A stretch of DNA of 64,000 nt from Algoriphagus ratkowskyi (GTDB taxonomy: Bacteria > Bacteroidota > Bacteroidia > Cytophagales > Cyclobacteriaceae): contig NZ_MSSV01000024.1 in the NCBI RefSeq assembly GCF_002150505.1, positions 1 to 64,000 of the forward strand. The letters run 5' to 3'. How positions within the stretch are numbered: position 1 is the stretch's first letter; each line of letters starts with the position of its first letter. The position numbers and the translations under genes were made by a program. The notes beneath the pieces are model-generated. The model made no database searches. It was not told the origin of the DNA and worked only from the letters and a program-made list of their open reading frames with translations. Shown piece after piece: positions 1 to 9,072 of this stretch.

Positions 1-589
1 CCAGGAACTGTTCTACATCACCCAATAAAGCCTTGATACCTACATGCTTTCGGTTTTATGACTTTTTATACGCATATTAAACATTACTTTCTAGGTTACT
101 GATAGGATAATGGGAATATCTCATCACTGGAAGATTAATAGTTTATTGGAAATATTAATTCAACCAGGCAATTGACCATGGTAGAAGAAAGTTCCTATTG
201 CTACTTGTTTACACCATTGTTGTTCGTAGTGGCTTATCAGTTAATAGGCAATAGTGTATTTTTAGAGTCTTTAGTTTATTTATATTCATAGTTATTTTTC
301 AATATGCTAGTATTTCATAGTAATGCCTTCTGCACAATAGTTGCAAAAGTTAATTTTGTATTTAAAACATGATTTTTGTCAGTTTTATCTAAGATTTATC
401 TCAATTACTAACAAGTTTTCCTCATGTAGTTTTGAGTATTCAAATGAGAGGGAACTGTCATTAAAGTATCGTTAATTACTAAAAATAAAACTGCGAAACT
501 AGTTATGTTCTGTGCCCTATAATTCCCTCTTAATTACGATTTAAACATTGTTTTCATTGTGATTAATAAGGATAGTAAGATTAATATTA
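1..589. other. AT-rich leader region upstream of the cbb3 operon
   Basis: No convincing gene is visible. The stretch is AT-rich and precedes the ccoI start at 590. It holds a 14-bp dyad at 369-382 that recurs upstream of hemN. Two octamers match the Bacteroidota -7 box TAnnTTTG (351-358 and 427-434), but neither has a clear -33 TTTG partner. A 38-codon ATG frame at 178-294 lacks support. The long leader suggests that the operon promoter lies here. Confidence 0.6.
369..382 (+). promoter_or_regulatory. candidate Fnr/Crp-type operator upstream of ccoI
   Basis: The 14-mer ATGATTTTTGTCAG has the TGA-N6-TCA core of Crp/Fnr-family sites (Fnr consensus TTGAT-N4-ATCAA, 7 of 10 defined positions matched). 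The same 14-mer, in the same orientation relative to its gene, lies upstream of hemN at 10495-10508. Relative to the -7-like box at 427-434 its centre would fall near -62 to -64, a class I activator position. The sequence identity is seen directly; the regulator is inferred. Confidence 0.5.
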
Positions 590-3016
590 ATGAATTCAGG
601 TCTATCAGCATATAAGGTTATTACTTGTTTTCACTGTGGTGAGGATTGTGAAGACGTGGAGATCATAATAGATGAGCAAAACTTTTGCTGTCATGGATGT
701 AGGCTCGTTTATGAGGTCCTTACGGAAAATGAACTTTGTAATTACTATGAAATTTCTAATCATCCTGGAGAAAGTCTAAAAACCAATAAACGTCCTGAAA
801 ATAGATTCAATTACCTAGATGATGCAGAAACTGCACTTCGTTTGGTTGATTTTCGAGATGACACTGAAAGTCATCTTACCTTTTATATCCCTATAATTCA
901 TTGCGCCTCTTGTATATGGCTTCTTGAAAATCTTCATCAGATGCATTCTGGAGTTTTTTATAGTCGCGTAGATTTTATCAAAAAGAAGGTTCAGATTAAA
1001 ATTCTTAATGATAAGCTTAGCATAAAAGAATTAGTCAGTCTACTTGCTGCCATAGGGTATGAGCCTAATATTAGTCTATCTGATCTTGATAAAAAACAAA
1101 GTCCAGGGCTGGACAAGCGCTTAATCCAACGACTCGCAGTAGCTGGATTTTGCTTTGGAAATATGATGATGTTCAGCATTCCTGAATATTTCTCTGAAGC
1201 TGAGTTAATAGATTCTTCCTTTCGTGGCTTATTCAGTTATTTAAATGTAATTCTTGCATTTCCAGTAGTCGTTTACTCAGCTAGTGACTATTATCGTTCT
1301 GCATGGAATTCATTAGCGCAGAAAAAAATCAACATGGATGTTCCGATTGTACTCGGCATCATCGCACTTTTTGTTTATTCACTTTGGGAAATATTTGCTT
1401 TTCAGCGCTCAGGCTACATGGATAGTCTAGGGGGACTTTTGTTTTTCTTGCTTTTAGGTAAAATTTATCAACAAAAAACTTTCTCTACACTGGAGTTTGA
1501 TCGGGATTATAAATCGTATTTCCCAATTGCTGTCACTAAAATAGTTAAGAATCATGAAGATGTTATTCCACTTGCGAAACTCCAAGTTGGCGATGTTATT
1601 AAAGTAAGAGATGAGGAATTGATACCTGCAGACTCTATTTTACTAAGTTCTAAAGCTAATATTGATTACAGTTTCGTTACTGGAGAGGAAGTCCCTGTAC
1701 CTAGGCAAAAAGGAGAATTGATCTATGCTGGTGGACGACAGAAAGGTGATGCAATTTTAGTAACTATTCAAAAGTCTCCTTCTCAGGGATATCTTACTGA
1801 TTTGTGGAACAATGACTCTTCTGAAAAAAGTAAAGATCGTTTACTTCAGCCATTATCTACTAAAATCAGTGCTGTCTTTACTTGGTCTGTGCTAATTATT
1901 GCCGTGGCTGGATTTTTATTTTGGGCAATCACAGATTTGTCTATAGCTATTAAAGTGTTTGCCACTGTACTTATTGTGGCTTGTCCTTGTGCTCTTGCTA
2001 TGTCCACACCATTTACTTTGGGAAACACACTACGAATCTTTGGCAAGAGTCGTTTTTACTTAAAGAACGTTACTGTTGTAGAACGGCTTGCATTGATAGA
2101 TACAGTTGTTTTTGACAAAACAGGTACGTTGACAGACCCCGCGAATGCGATGATCAGCTACTATGGAGAGGTCCTTTCAGATGAAACTCGGGCAATTTTA
2201 AAATCCATGGTTGAAAGATCCACTCACCCACTAAGCAATAGAATCAATCAATGGCTGCAAAATCAAACAAGCGCAGTTATTGATCAAATAGAAGAGCTAA
2301 AAGGAGCAGGGATCCAAGCTGTTTTCAAAAATCAACAATTCAGATTAGGGTCTAGTGAGTTTACCGGTTTTACAGGTATCATTAAAAACTTAAATGGTAA
2401 TGTAGTCTGCTTGACAGTAGAAGGTCAGGAACTTGGATATTTCCTAATCGAATCTGGACTTCGGGAAAAGGCCACGGAAGTTGTATCCCAACTTAATGCG
2501 GATTATGATCTACATATCTTGTCTGGTGATTTTTCTCATGAGCAATTTTATTTGGAGGAAAAGCTAGGAGCTAGTATCAAGTATAACTTCAAACAAAGTC
2601 CAAGTGATAAGCTGGCTTATTTAAAGGGTTTGAACACTACTCGACATACTATGATGATTGGAGATGGATTAAATGATGCTGGAGCTTTATTAGAGAGTGA
2701 AGTTGGTGTTGCTATTTCAGATCGAGTTAGTCATTTCTCTCCAGCTAGTGATGCCATTTTGGATTCAGAAGTATTTGGAATGATTCCTAATTTTTTAAGT
2801 TTTGCGAAATCTAGTCGGCTTATTATTAAAGTAAGTTTTGTCTTGAGTTTGATGTACAATGTTGTTGGAATTACGCTTGCAGTTCAAGGGCTGTTAAGTC
2901 CAGTAATATGTGCTATTCTAATGCCACTAAGTAGTGTGTCCGTGGTTATTTTTACTACACTGAGCACCAATTTTATTGCCTGGAAAAAAGGCTTGTTCAC
3001 TTCAAAACTAATTTAG
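590..3016 (+). CDS. ccoI: CcoI/FixI-type copper-transporting P1B ATPase
   Basis: 808-aa P-type ATPase expected to move copper across the inner membrane for assembly of the cbb3 oxidase. The N-terminus has a cysteine-rich metal-binding domain (CFHCGEDC near residue 14 and CCHGC near 33), then an HMA domain with CASC at 105-108. Further on come the TGE actuator motif (364-366), the membrane CPC metal site (465-467), the phosphorylated aspartate in DKTGT (D509) and GDGLND (691-696). The N-terminal Cys-rich domain plus location directly before ccoS-ccoNO identify it as CcoI rather than a general CopA. The next gene starts 2 bp after its stop, so it is the first gene of the operon. Confidence 0.93.
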   Translation: MNSGLSAYKVITCFHCGEDCEDVEIIIDEQNFCCHGCRLVYEVLTENELCNYYEISNHPGESLKTNKRPENRFNYLDDAETALRLVDFRDDTESHLTFYIPIIHCASCIWLLENLHQMHSGVFYSRVDFIKKKVQIKILNDKLSIKELVSLLAAIGYEPNISLSDLDKKQSPGLDKRLIQRLAVAGFCFGNMMMFSIPEYFSEAELIDSSFRGLFSYLNVILAFPVVVYSASDYYRSAWNSLAQKKINMDVPIVLGIIALFVYSLWEIFAFQRSGYMDSLGGLLFFLLLGKIYQQKTFSTLEFDRDYKSYFPIAVTKIVKNHEDVIPLAKLQVGDVIKVRDEELIPADSILLSSKANIDYSFVTGEEVPVPRQKGELIYAGGRQKGDAILVTIQKSPSQGYLTDLWNNDSSEKSKDRLLQPLSTKISAVFTWSVLIIAVAGFLFWAITDLSIAIKVFATVLIVACPCALAMSTPFTLGNTLRIFGKSRFYLKNVTVVERLALIDTVVFDKTGTLTDPANAMISYYGEVLSDETRAILKSMVERSTHPLSNRINQWLQNQTSAVIDQIEELKGAGIQAVFKNQQFRLGSSEFTGFTGIIKNLNGNVVCLTVEGQELGYFLIESGLREKATEVVSQLNADYDLHILSGDFSHEQFYLEEKLGASIKYNFKQSPSDKLAYLKGLNTTRHTMMIGDGLNDAGALLESEVGVAISDRVSHFSPASDAILDSEVFGMIPNFLSFAKSSRLIIKVSFVLSLMYNVVGITLAVQGLLSPVICAILMPLSSVSVVIFTTLSTNFIAWKKGLFTSKLI

Positions 3017-3017
3017 T

Positions 3018-3209
3018 ATGGAAGTAATATTTCTATTAATCGCAATCAGTCTTTTATTGGCAGGTTCCTTTCTGTTTTTATTCTTCAAAGCGATGAAAAG
3101 CGGTCAATTTGACGATAATTATACACCTTCAGTCAGGATTCTTTTTGAGAATTCTACGAAAAAATCAACTAAAAAAAATCAACCAACCAAACCGAAATCC
3201 TATGAATGA
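3018..3209 (+). CDS. ccoS: cbb3 oxidase assembly protein CcoS
   Basis: 63-aa protein with one N-terminal membrane helix (about residues 3-24) followed by the conserved CcoS block FKAMKSGQFDD and a short ILFEN tail. CcoS is needed for insertion of haem b and copper into CcoN. The lysine-rich C-terminal tail is longer and more basic than in many relatives. Only 1 bp separates it from ccoI, and its stop overlaps the start of ccoNO by 8 bp, which implies translational coupling. Confidence 0.9.
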   Translation: MEVIFLLIAISLLLAGSFLFLFFKAMKSGQFDDNYTPSVRILFENSTKKSTKKNQPTKPKSYE

Positions 3210-5328
3210 CACTACTCTGGAGAGGTTCCAATATGACAACAAAATTGTCAAATATTTTGGAGCTGCTACTATTATCTGGGGCGTAATAGGGATGCTAGTC
3301 GGCTTGCTCGCGGCCACACAGCTTTTCTTACCTGAAGCCAATTTAGGTAACCCCTATACAACATTTGGGCGAATAAGACCACTCCATACAAATGCTGTAA
3401 TTTTTGCATTTGTAGGTAATGCCATTTTTGCAGGGGTGTATTATTCTATGCCTAGGTTGCTGAAGGCACCAATGTGGAATAAATCACTCAGTTGGTTCCA
3501 TTTTTATGGCTGGCAATTGATTATCATAGCGGCAGTAGTGACTTTGCCTTTGGGCTTCACTTCTTCTAAGGAATATGCGGAATTAGAATGGCCTATTGAT
3601 ATTGCCATAGCGATTGTCTGGGTAGCATTTGGAGTAAACATGATTGGTACTATTCTCACACGTAGAGAACGTCACATGTATGTAGCTATTTGGTTTTACC
3701 TGGCATCATTTATCACGGTAGCTGTCTTGCATATTGTGAATTCGTTGGGTTTACCAGTTTCATTGTTTAAAAGTTACTCTGCTTATGCAGGTGTTCAGGA
3801 TGCATTAGTACAATGGTGGTATGGTCATAATGCAGTAGCATTTTTCTTGACTACACCTTTCTTGGGATTGATGTACTATTTCCTTCCAAAAGCTGCCAAT
3901 AGACCTGTGTATTCTTATAAACTTTCAATAGTTCACTTTTGGTCTCTGATTTTTCTTTACATGTGGGCAGGGCCTCACCACTTGCTTTACACCTCACTTC
4001 CAGAATGGGCTCAAGTACTTGGGACGGTTTTCTCGGTGATGCTTTTGGCTCCATCATGGGGTGGTATGGTAAACGGTTTGTTGACTTTGCGCGGAGCTTG
4101 GGATAAAGTAACGAATGATCCTGTATTGAAATTTATGGTAGTAGCAATCACCGCATATGGTATGGCTACTTTCGAAGGCCCTATGCTTTCATTTAAGAAT
4201 GTCAGCGCAATTGCTCACTATACCGACTGGATTATTGCTCACGTACACATAGGTGGATTGGGTTGGAACGGCTTCTTGACCTTTGGAATGCTGTATTGGA
4301 TGTGGCCAAGATTATTTAAAACAACCATCTTTTCTACCAAACTTGCTAACACGCACTTCTGGCTTGGAGTGATGGGAATAATATTCTATGCATTGCCAAT
4401 GTATGTAGCTGCATTGACACAGTTCTTGATGTTGAGGGAATTTGATGAGATGGGGAAATTAGCTTATGGTAACTTCCTACAGACGGTAGTAGAATTAGTA
4501 CCCATGTATATGTTAAGAGCATTAGGTGGATTGATGTACCTAAGTGGTGCGATCCTGATGATGTACAACATGTATAAAACAGCACAGCAAGGTACTTTCG
4601 TAGCTACTGAGGAGGACTCTGCTCCTGCATTAGCAAAGAATTACAATCCTAAAGGCGAATTCTGGCATAGGGCATGGGAAAGAAAACCTGTTTTCTTCTC
4701 CATATTGGCTACAGTAGCTATTTTAATAGGTGGTGTCGTAGAAATAGTACCGACTATTTTGGTGAAGTCAAATGTACCGACTATCAGCTCGGTAAAACCT
4801 TATACAGCATTGGAGCTTGAAGGACGAGATATTTACATAAATAATGGTTGTGTAGGCTGTCACTCTCAGATGATTCGCCCGTTCAGATTTGAGACGGAGC
4901 GATATGGAGAGTACTCCAAAGCTGGAGAATTTGTTTATGATCGTCCATTCCTGTGGGGATCTAAGAGAACAGGTCCAGACCTTCATCGAGTAGGCGGAAA
5001 GTACCCGGATAGCTGGCATTATTTCCATATGGAAGATCCTCGAAGTATGTCTCCAGGCTCACTGATGCCACCATATCCGTGGCTGACAACAACTGAACTA
5101 GACTATTCTGATTTGCCAGCTAAAATCAGAACAATGCAAAAGTTAGGAGTTCCCTATCCTGAGGGATATGACGAGCAAGCATCGGCTGACTTGAAAGCGC
5201 AGGCAGTTAAGATTGCTGATAACTTGAAGGATGCTGGAATTGCAGTTATGCCTGAAACAGAAATAGTTGCGTTGATCGCCTATCTTCAGCGTTTAGGTAC
5301 TGATATTAAAGTTTCATCCACTAATTAA
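3202..5328 (+). CDS. ccoN: fused cbb3 cytochrome oxidase subunits I and II (CcoN-CcoO)
   Basis: 708-aa fusion of the catalytic haem-copper subunit CcoN (about residues 1-480) and the membrane-anchored monohaem cytochrome CcoO (about 510-708). CcoN carries histidine motifs expected for haem and CuB ligation: RPLHTNA, WWYGHNAVAF, AGPHHLLYT and IAHVHIGGLGWNGF. CcoO has the haem c motif C550-V-G-C-H554 followed by RPFRFETERYGEYS. The ATG at 3202 was chosen because family homology begins there; the frame extends upstream to 3109 but that part lies inside ccoS. It overlaps ccoS by 8 bp. N-O fusion is common in Bacteroidota. It is the terminal oxidase core for low-oxygen respiration. Confidence 0.95.
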   Translation: MNDTTLERFQYDNKIVKYFGAATIIWGVIGMLVGLLAATQLFLPEANLGNPYTTFGRIRPLHTNAVIFAFVGNAIFAGVYYSMPRLLKAPMWNKSLSWFHFYGWQLIIIAAVVTLPLGFTSSKEYAELEWPIDIAIAIVWVAFGVNMIGTILTRRERHMYVAIWFYLASFITVAVLHIVNSLGLPVSLFKSYSAYAGVQDALVQWWYGHNAVAFFLTTPFLGLMYYFLPKAANRPVYSYKLSIVHFWSLIFLYMWAGPHHLLYTSLPEWAQVLGTVFSVMLLAPSWGGMVNGLLTLRGAWDKVTNDPVLKFMVVAITAYGMATFEGPMLSFKNVSAIAHYTDWIIAHVHIGGLGWNGFLTFGMLYWMWPRLFKTTIFSTKLANTHFWLGVMGIIFYALPMYVAALTQFLMLREFDEMGKLAYGNFLQTVVELVPMYMLRALGGLMYLSGAILMMYNMYKTAQQGTFVATEEDSAPALAKNYNPKGEFWHRAWERKPVFFSILATVAILIGGVVEIVPTILVKSNVPTISSVKPYTALELEGRDIYINNGCVGCHSQMIRPFRFETERYGEYSKAGEFVYDRPFLWGSKRTGPDLHRVGGKYPDSWHYFHMEDPRSMSPGSLMPPYPWLTTTELDYSDLPAKIRTMQKLGVPYPEGYDEQASADLKAQAVKIADNLKDAGIAVMPETEIVALIAYLQRLGTDIKVSSTN

Positions 5329-5339
5329 TCGGAAAAATC

Positions 5340-5525
5340 ATGTACAAAGATGTATTAAGGTCAATGGAAAACGTAGAGATATTCCCGATTATCTCTTTAA
5401 TTATATTTATCCTGTTTTTTATAGGGATTACGATTTGGGCAATGAGAGCATCAAAGGAATATGTGGATCATATGAGCGCATTGCCTATGGATGATGACAA
5501 CGAATTAACAGAAAACCAGCCATGA
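5340..5525 (+). CDS. ccoQ: CcoQ-like small cbb3 oxidase subunit
   Basis: 61-aa single-span protein with a hydrophobic helix at about residues 16-36 and an acidic C-terminal tail (DDDNE). Size, topology and place between ccoNO and ccoP match CcoQ/FixQ, which stabilises the oxidase complex. The sequence itself is poorly conserved, so the call leans on context. Its TGA overlaps the ATG of ccoP (ATGA, 4 bp). Confidence 0.8.
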   Translation: MYKDVLRSMENVEIFPIISLIIFILFFIGITIWAMRASKEYVDHMSALPMDDDNELTENQP

Positions 5526-6454
5526 AAAAATACTTAACCTTCTTAGCGTTATGTGGTCTTTTGTTTTCAACTCCAGTTCTGGGACAGACTGATTCTGTGA
5601 CGGAAGGATTAGGAGCTTTGGACTCAAATCAATTGGCCCTTTTAATAATCATAGGAGTCGTAATAGGTGTAATTGTACTTCTCTTAATACTTATTATTTA
5701 TTTGATGTCATTTATTTCAGCAGTTTTTCGTAAAGAAAATCCTGAATTGGCTGATGAGCCAAGTTGGTGGGATTCTTTCAAAGAACGCTTTGTAACGGGA
5801 GATATTGAAGAAGAACAGTCATCAGGTAAGCTGATGGAAGACCATTCCTATGATGGGATCCAAGAACTCGACAACTTTATGCCTCCCTGGCTACAGTATG
5901 TTTTCTCAGGGACAATTATTATTGCTGTTGTTTATTTCGGCTATTATACTGTTTTAGGCTTTGGTATGACTGGTATAGAAGAATATGAAGAAGAGATTCG
6001 AATTGCTGCTGTAGAGGCGGAAGCACGTGGAGTAAGTTCTTTAGCATCAATTGATGAAACGAATGTAGAGTTAGATAATTCTGCTGCAGCTATTAGCACT
6101 GGCAAAACCATTTACGATTCTAATTGCGCAGCGTGTCATGCTGCCGATTTGGGTGGTGGAATTGGGCCAAATCTCACAGATCAATATTGGCTACACGGGG
6201 GAGATATTAAGGACGTGTTCACAGTTGTGAAATATGGTGTGATTGCCAAAGGTATGGTTCCATGGGAAGATCAGCTGAGTCCAACGGAAATCCAGGATGT
6301 CTCAAGCTATATCCTTAGTATGCAAGGGACAACTCCTGCAGTCGCTAAGGAAGCCCAAGGTGAGTTGTATACAGGAAAAAGTGAGGCTGCGCCATCGGTA
6401 GAATCGGTTGAGCCAGCGGACAGTACAGCTGTTACCAAAGTAATTGCTGAATAA
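5522..6454 (+). CDS. ccoP: cbb3 oxidase subunit III, monohaem CcoP
   Basis: 310-aa membrane c-type cytochrome that passes electrons to CcoNO. It starts with a signal-like hydrophobic stretch (1-22), then a membrane helix near 38-65 and a second near 124-148. A cytochrome c domain follows, with a single haem motif C202-A-A-C-H206 and a likely methionine ligand in the GMVPW segment. Proteobacterial CcoP normally has two CxxCH motifs; only one is present here. The C-terminus is acidic and rich in Ser/Ala/Glu. It overlaps ccoQ by 4 bp. Confidence 0.92.
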   Translation: MKKYLTFLALCGLLFSTPVLGQTDSVTEGLGALDSNQLALLIIIGVVIGVIVLLLILIIYLMSFISAVFRKENPELADEPSWWDSFKERFVTGDIEEEQSSGKLMEDHSYDGIQELDNFMPPWLQYVFSGTIIIAVVYFGYYTVLGFGMTGIEEYEEEIRIAAVEAEARGVSSLASIDETNVELDNSAAAISTGKTIYDSNCAACHAADLGGGIGPNLTDQYWLHGGDIKDVFTVVKYGVIAKGMVPWEDQLSPTEIQDVSSYILSMQGTTPAVAKEAQGELYTGKSEAAPSVESVEPADSTAVTKVIAE

Positions 6455-6460
6455 ATTAAC

Positions 6461-6490
6461 TCTGCCGAGAATTTCAATATTCTCGGCAGA
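6461..6490 (+). other. intercistronic hairpin between ccoP and ccoG
   Basis: Perfect 12-bp inverted repeat: TCTGCCGAGAAT at 6461-6472 and its complement at 6479-6490, with a 6-nt loop. No U-run follows on the plus strand, so it is not a standard terminator. It lies 6 bp after the ccoP stop and may protect the 3' end of the ccoP message or attenuate ccoG expression. Confidence 0.7.
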
Positions 6491-6506
6491 AAAATAGTCT
6501 TCTATA

Positions 6507-7919
6507 ATGGCCAAGAAAAATCCACATTTAAGTCCTGATTCATTCAGAGATGCACTTGCCACTGTTCAAGACGATGGGAAGCGGAACTGGGTTTATCCCA
6601 AGAAGGTAAAGGGTTATTTTTACAAATACAGAACTTACTTTTCGTGGATTTTATTAGCCATATTATTTGCTGGTCCATTCATTAAAGTCGATGGAAGGCC
6701 TTGGCTTTTGTTTAATATTTTCGAGCGGAAATTCATCATTTTTGGAGCCGTATTCTGGCCCCAGGATACCTATCTGCTCATTTTCCTGTTACTAATCTTC
6801 TTTGTCTTTATCATACTCTTTACTGTAGCTTTTGGTAGGGTCTGGTGTGGCTGGGCTTGCCCTCAGACACTGTTTATGGAGATGGTTTTTAGAAAAATTG
6901 AATATGCGATAGAAGGGGATGCTAATCAACAAAGAGCTTTGGATGCACAACCTTGGAATCAGGAAAAGATCATAAAGAAAACAGCTAAGATTACCATTTT
7001 CGCTCTGATATCGCTTATGATCGGGCATTTGGTCATGGCTTATTTGATCGGAATAGATGAAGTGATAAAGATCGTCTCTTCGCCACCGTCTGCTCATTTG
7101 ACTGGCTTCGTGGGGCTTATAGCGTTTTCAGGTATTTTCATGTTTATATTCACCTGGTTTCGTGAGCAAGCATGCCTGGTAGTTTGTCCGTATGGTCGAC
7201 TTCAGGGAGTGATGTTGGATAATAATTCCATCAATGTAATGTACGATTATGTTCGAGGCGAGCCTCGTGCTCCGATTCGAAAAAGTCCCGTAGAAAATGT
7301 GGATAAAGGTGACTGTGTAGATTGTAATCTTTGTGTTCAGGTATGTCCTACAGGGATAGATATTCGCAACGGGATTCAGATGGAATGTGTGAACTGTACA
7401 GCATGTATAGATGCTTGCGATGAGGTAATGATCAAAGTCGATAGACCTGTAGGTTTGATTCGATATGCATCAGAAAATAGTATCAAACAAGGTTTTGAAA
7501 AACTGCTTACCAAAAGAGTGAAGATTTATATGGTAATACTTACTTTGTTGGTAGCTGCATTTATTGCGCTATTAGCCACACGTGAGGATATAACAGCTAC
7601 CGTTACGAGATTCCCTGGAATGACTTATCAAGAAAGAGAAGATGGTATGGTAACTAATCTTTATCAGATTACCTTGATCAATAAAACATATGAACCACAG
7701 GAGGTTTCTCTGAAGTCACTAGCAGAAGGAATGAGCGTGGAAATCCTCGGGGAGCAAAACTGGGTGCTAGAACCTCAGACTAAATTTGAGGGAAGATTCT
7801 TTCTTGTCAGGAAACAAGACGAAATCAAAGTCAATCAAGAAAAGGTAGAACTATCTGTTCTTCATTTAGGAGAGGAAATAGATCATATCAGCACTAATTT
7901 TACGGCACCAATTAAGTAA
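6507..7919 (+). CDS. ccoG: CcoG/RdxA-type membrane ferredoxin for cbb3 assembly
   Basis: 470-aa polyferredoxin implicated in copper reduction and maturation of cbb3 oxidase. Several N-terminal membrane helices carry a CGWACP motif near residue 114 and a second CxxxCP motif (CLVVCPYG). Two 4Fe-4S clusters are predicted by C270/C273/C276/C280 and C294/C297/C300/C304. The C-terminal part (about 355-470) after another membrane helix resembles the Ig-like periplasmic domain of the family. It begins 52 bp after ccoP, separated by a hairpin. Confidence 0.93.
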   Translation: MAKKNPHLSPDSFRDALATVQDDGKRNWVYPKKVKGYFYKYRTYFSWILLAILFAGPFIKVDGRPWLLFNIFERKFIIFGAVFWPQDTYLLIFLLLIFFVFIILFTVAFGRVWCGWACPQTLFMEMVFRKIEYAIEGDANQQRALDAQPWNQEKIIKKTAKITIFALISLMIGHLVMAYLIGIDEVIKIVSSPPSAHLTGFVGLIAFSGIFMFIFTWFREQACLVVCPYGRLQGVMLDNNSINVMYDYVRGEPRAPIRKSPVENVDKGDCVDCNLCVQVCPTGIDIRNGIQMECVNCTACIDACDEVMIKVDRPVGLIRYASENSIKQGFEKLLTKRVKIYMVILTLLVAAFIALLATREDITATVTRFPGMTYQEREDGMVTNLYQITLINKTYEPQEVSLKSLAEGMSVEILGEQNWVLEPQTKFEGRFFLVRKQDEIKVNQEKVELSVLHLGEEIDHISTNFTAPIK

Positions 7920-7943
7920 GTTGAGTATTTAACTAAAGAAATT

Positions 7944-8369
7944 ATGGATTGGGGAAAGGGAATACTACTTACAATTATAGCCTTTGTTACGTTGATTATG
8001 ACATTGGTTGTAATATCGGTTCGGATGGATGGTATTGAACTGGTTACAGAGAATTATTATGAGGAAGAGATTAAGTATCAAAACAGAATTGATCAGTCCA
8101 ATTCTGCGATAGAACTTAATAGAGAGGTGATTTCATATGATGCGCCTTCCAAGATGATAGCATTGGATCTTCCTTTTGGAACAGTAGGTTCTTTGCAACT
8201 TTTCAGACCTTCTGACTCTTCTTTGGATCAGCTAATAAAGGTTGATGTCACTCATTCGGGGAAGACAGAAGTAGCTTTGAAAGACTTGAAAAGTGGTTAT
8301 TGGAAGATTCAACTCAATTGGTTTGAAAACGGAGTCAGTCATTATCAGGAGAAAAAAATCACCATTTAA
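7944..8369 (+). CDS. ccoH: CcoH/FixH family protein
   Basis: 141-aa protein with one N-terminal membrane helix (about 6-28) and a periplasmic beta-rich domain typical of FixH/CcoH, which is needed for stable cbb3 assembly. The segment ENYYEEEIKYQ just after the helix matches the conserved N-terminal block of the family. It lies 24 bp after ccoG, and the next gene starts 1 bp after its stop. Confidence 0.87.
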   Translation: MDWGKGILLTIIAFVTLIMTLVVISVRMDGIELVTENYYEEEIKYQNRIDQSNSAIELNREVISYDAPSKMIALDLPFGTVGSLQLFRPSDSSLDQLIKVDVTHSGKTEVALKDLKSGYWKIQLNWFENGVSHYQEKKITI

Positions 8370-8370
8370 A

Positions 8371-9072
8371 ATGTTATGGACAGCCTTTTTGTTGGGGTTT
8401 CTAGGGTCATTCCATTGCGTAGGAATGTGTGGTCCGATTGCATTGGCTGTAGGAGGGAATGGGAATAGATCTTATTTTTCCAATAAGATTCTCTATAATT
8501 TGGGCAGAAGTGTCACCTATGCTTTGCTGGGTCTAATCGTAGGAAGTATCGGGTTTTCATTATCACTGGCAGGCGTTCAGCAAGGGCTTTCAATTGCCAT
8601 GGGTGTAATGATTTTGATCTTTGCGCTTATGTATAAGCGAGCAGATCAATTCCTGGCTATTCCAGCACTTTCTGGCATTGTAATTTGGGTGAAAAGACAG
8701 CTTAGCCGATTTTTAAAGGCCGGAGGATCTTTTGCTTTTTTCGCAACTGGTCTAGCTAATGGATTACTGCCATGTGGCATGGTATACATGGCGCTGGTTG
8801 CAGCTTTAGCACTACAAAGCCCTATTCTTGGCGCTACTTATATGTTCTTTTTTGGAATAGGGACCATTCCTTTATTACTTACACTGATGTATTCAGGTAA
8901 TTTGATTCCTGTATCAGTAAGACAGAAATTCCAAAAAGCGATCCCTTATTTGGGAGCATTTATTGGCTTATTATTTATTTTCCGAGGATTAGGCTTAGGC
9001 ATGTTTTACAGCCCCGAGTTAGTGGTTTTTGATTATGGCAGCGAGCAGGTAGAAATCACTATGTGCCGCTAG
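8371..9072 (+). CDS. sulfite exporter TauE/SafE-like (UreH/DsbD-type) membrane protein
   Basis: 233-aa polytopic protein with about six membrane helices. The first helix carries GFLGSFHCVGMCGP and a later helix has NGLLPCGMVYMAL, the paired Cys/Pro motifs of the UreH/DsbD-like transmembrane family often annotated TauE/SafE. In Bacteroidota this gene closes the cbb3 cluster; a role in metal or thiol handling during oxidase maturation is inferred. ATG 8371 is preferred over the upstream in-frame start at 8293, which lies inside ccoH. Its stop overlaps the convergent hemN stop by 4 bp. Confidence 0.82.
   Translation: MLWTAFLLGFLGSFHCVGMCGPIALAVGGNGNRSYFSNKILYNLGRSVTYALLGLIVGSIGFSLSLAGVQQGLSIAMGVMILIFALMYKRADQFLAIPALSGIVIWVKRQLSRFLKAGGSFAFFATGLANGLLPCGMVYMALVAALALQSPILGATYMFFFGIGTIPLLLTLMYSGNLIPVSVRQKFQKAIPYLGAFIGLLFIFRGLGLGMFYSPELVVFDYGSEQVEITMCR

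Noticed and set aside
1..58. Minus-strand frame leaving the left edge (KHVGIKALLGDVEQFL)
   Set aside because: Only about 18 residues between a TAA and the window edge; no start codon other than TTG and no family recognised, so it cannot be supported.
178..294. 38-codon ATG frame encoding a hydrophobic peptide in the left leader
   Set aside because: Too short, in AT-rich DNA, no conserved motif, no promoter or repeat context that would single it out.
3109..3201. Upstream extension of the CcoNO frame
   Set aside because: The 31 extra residues are encoded inside ccoS in another frame and lack homology to the start of CcoN; ATG 3202 is preferred.
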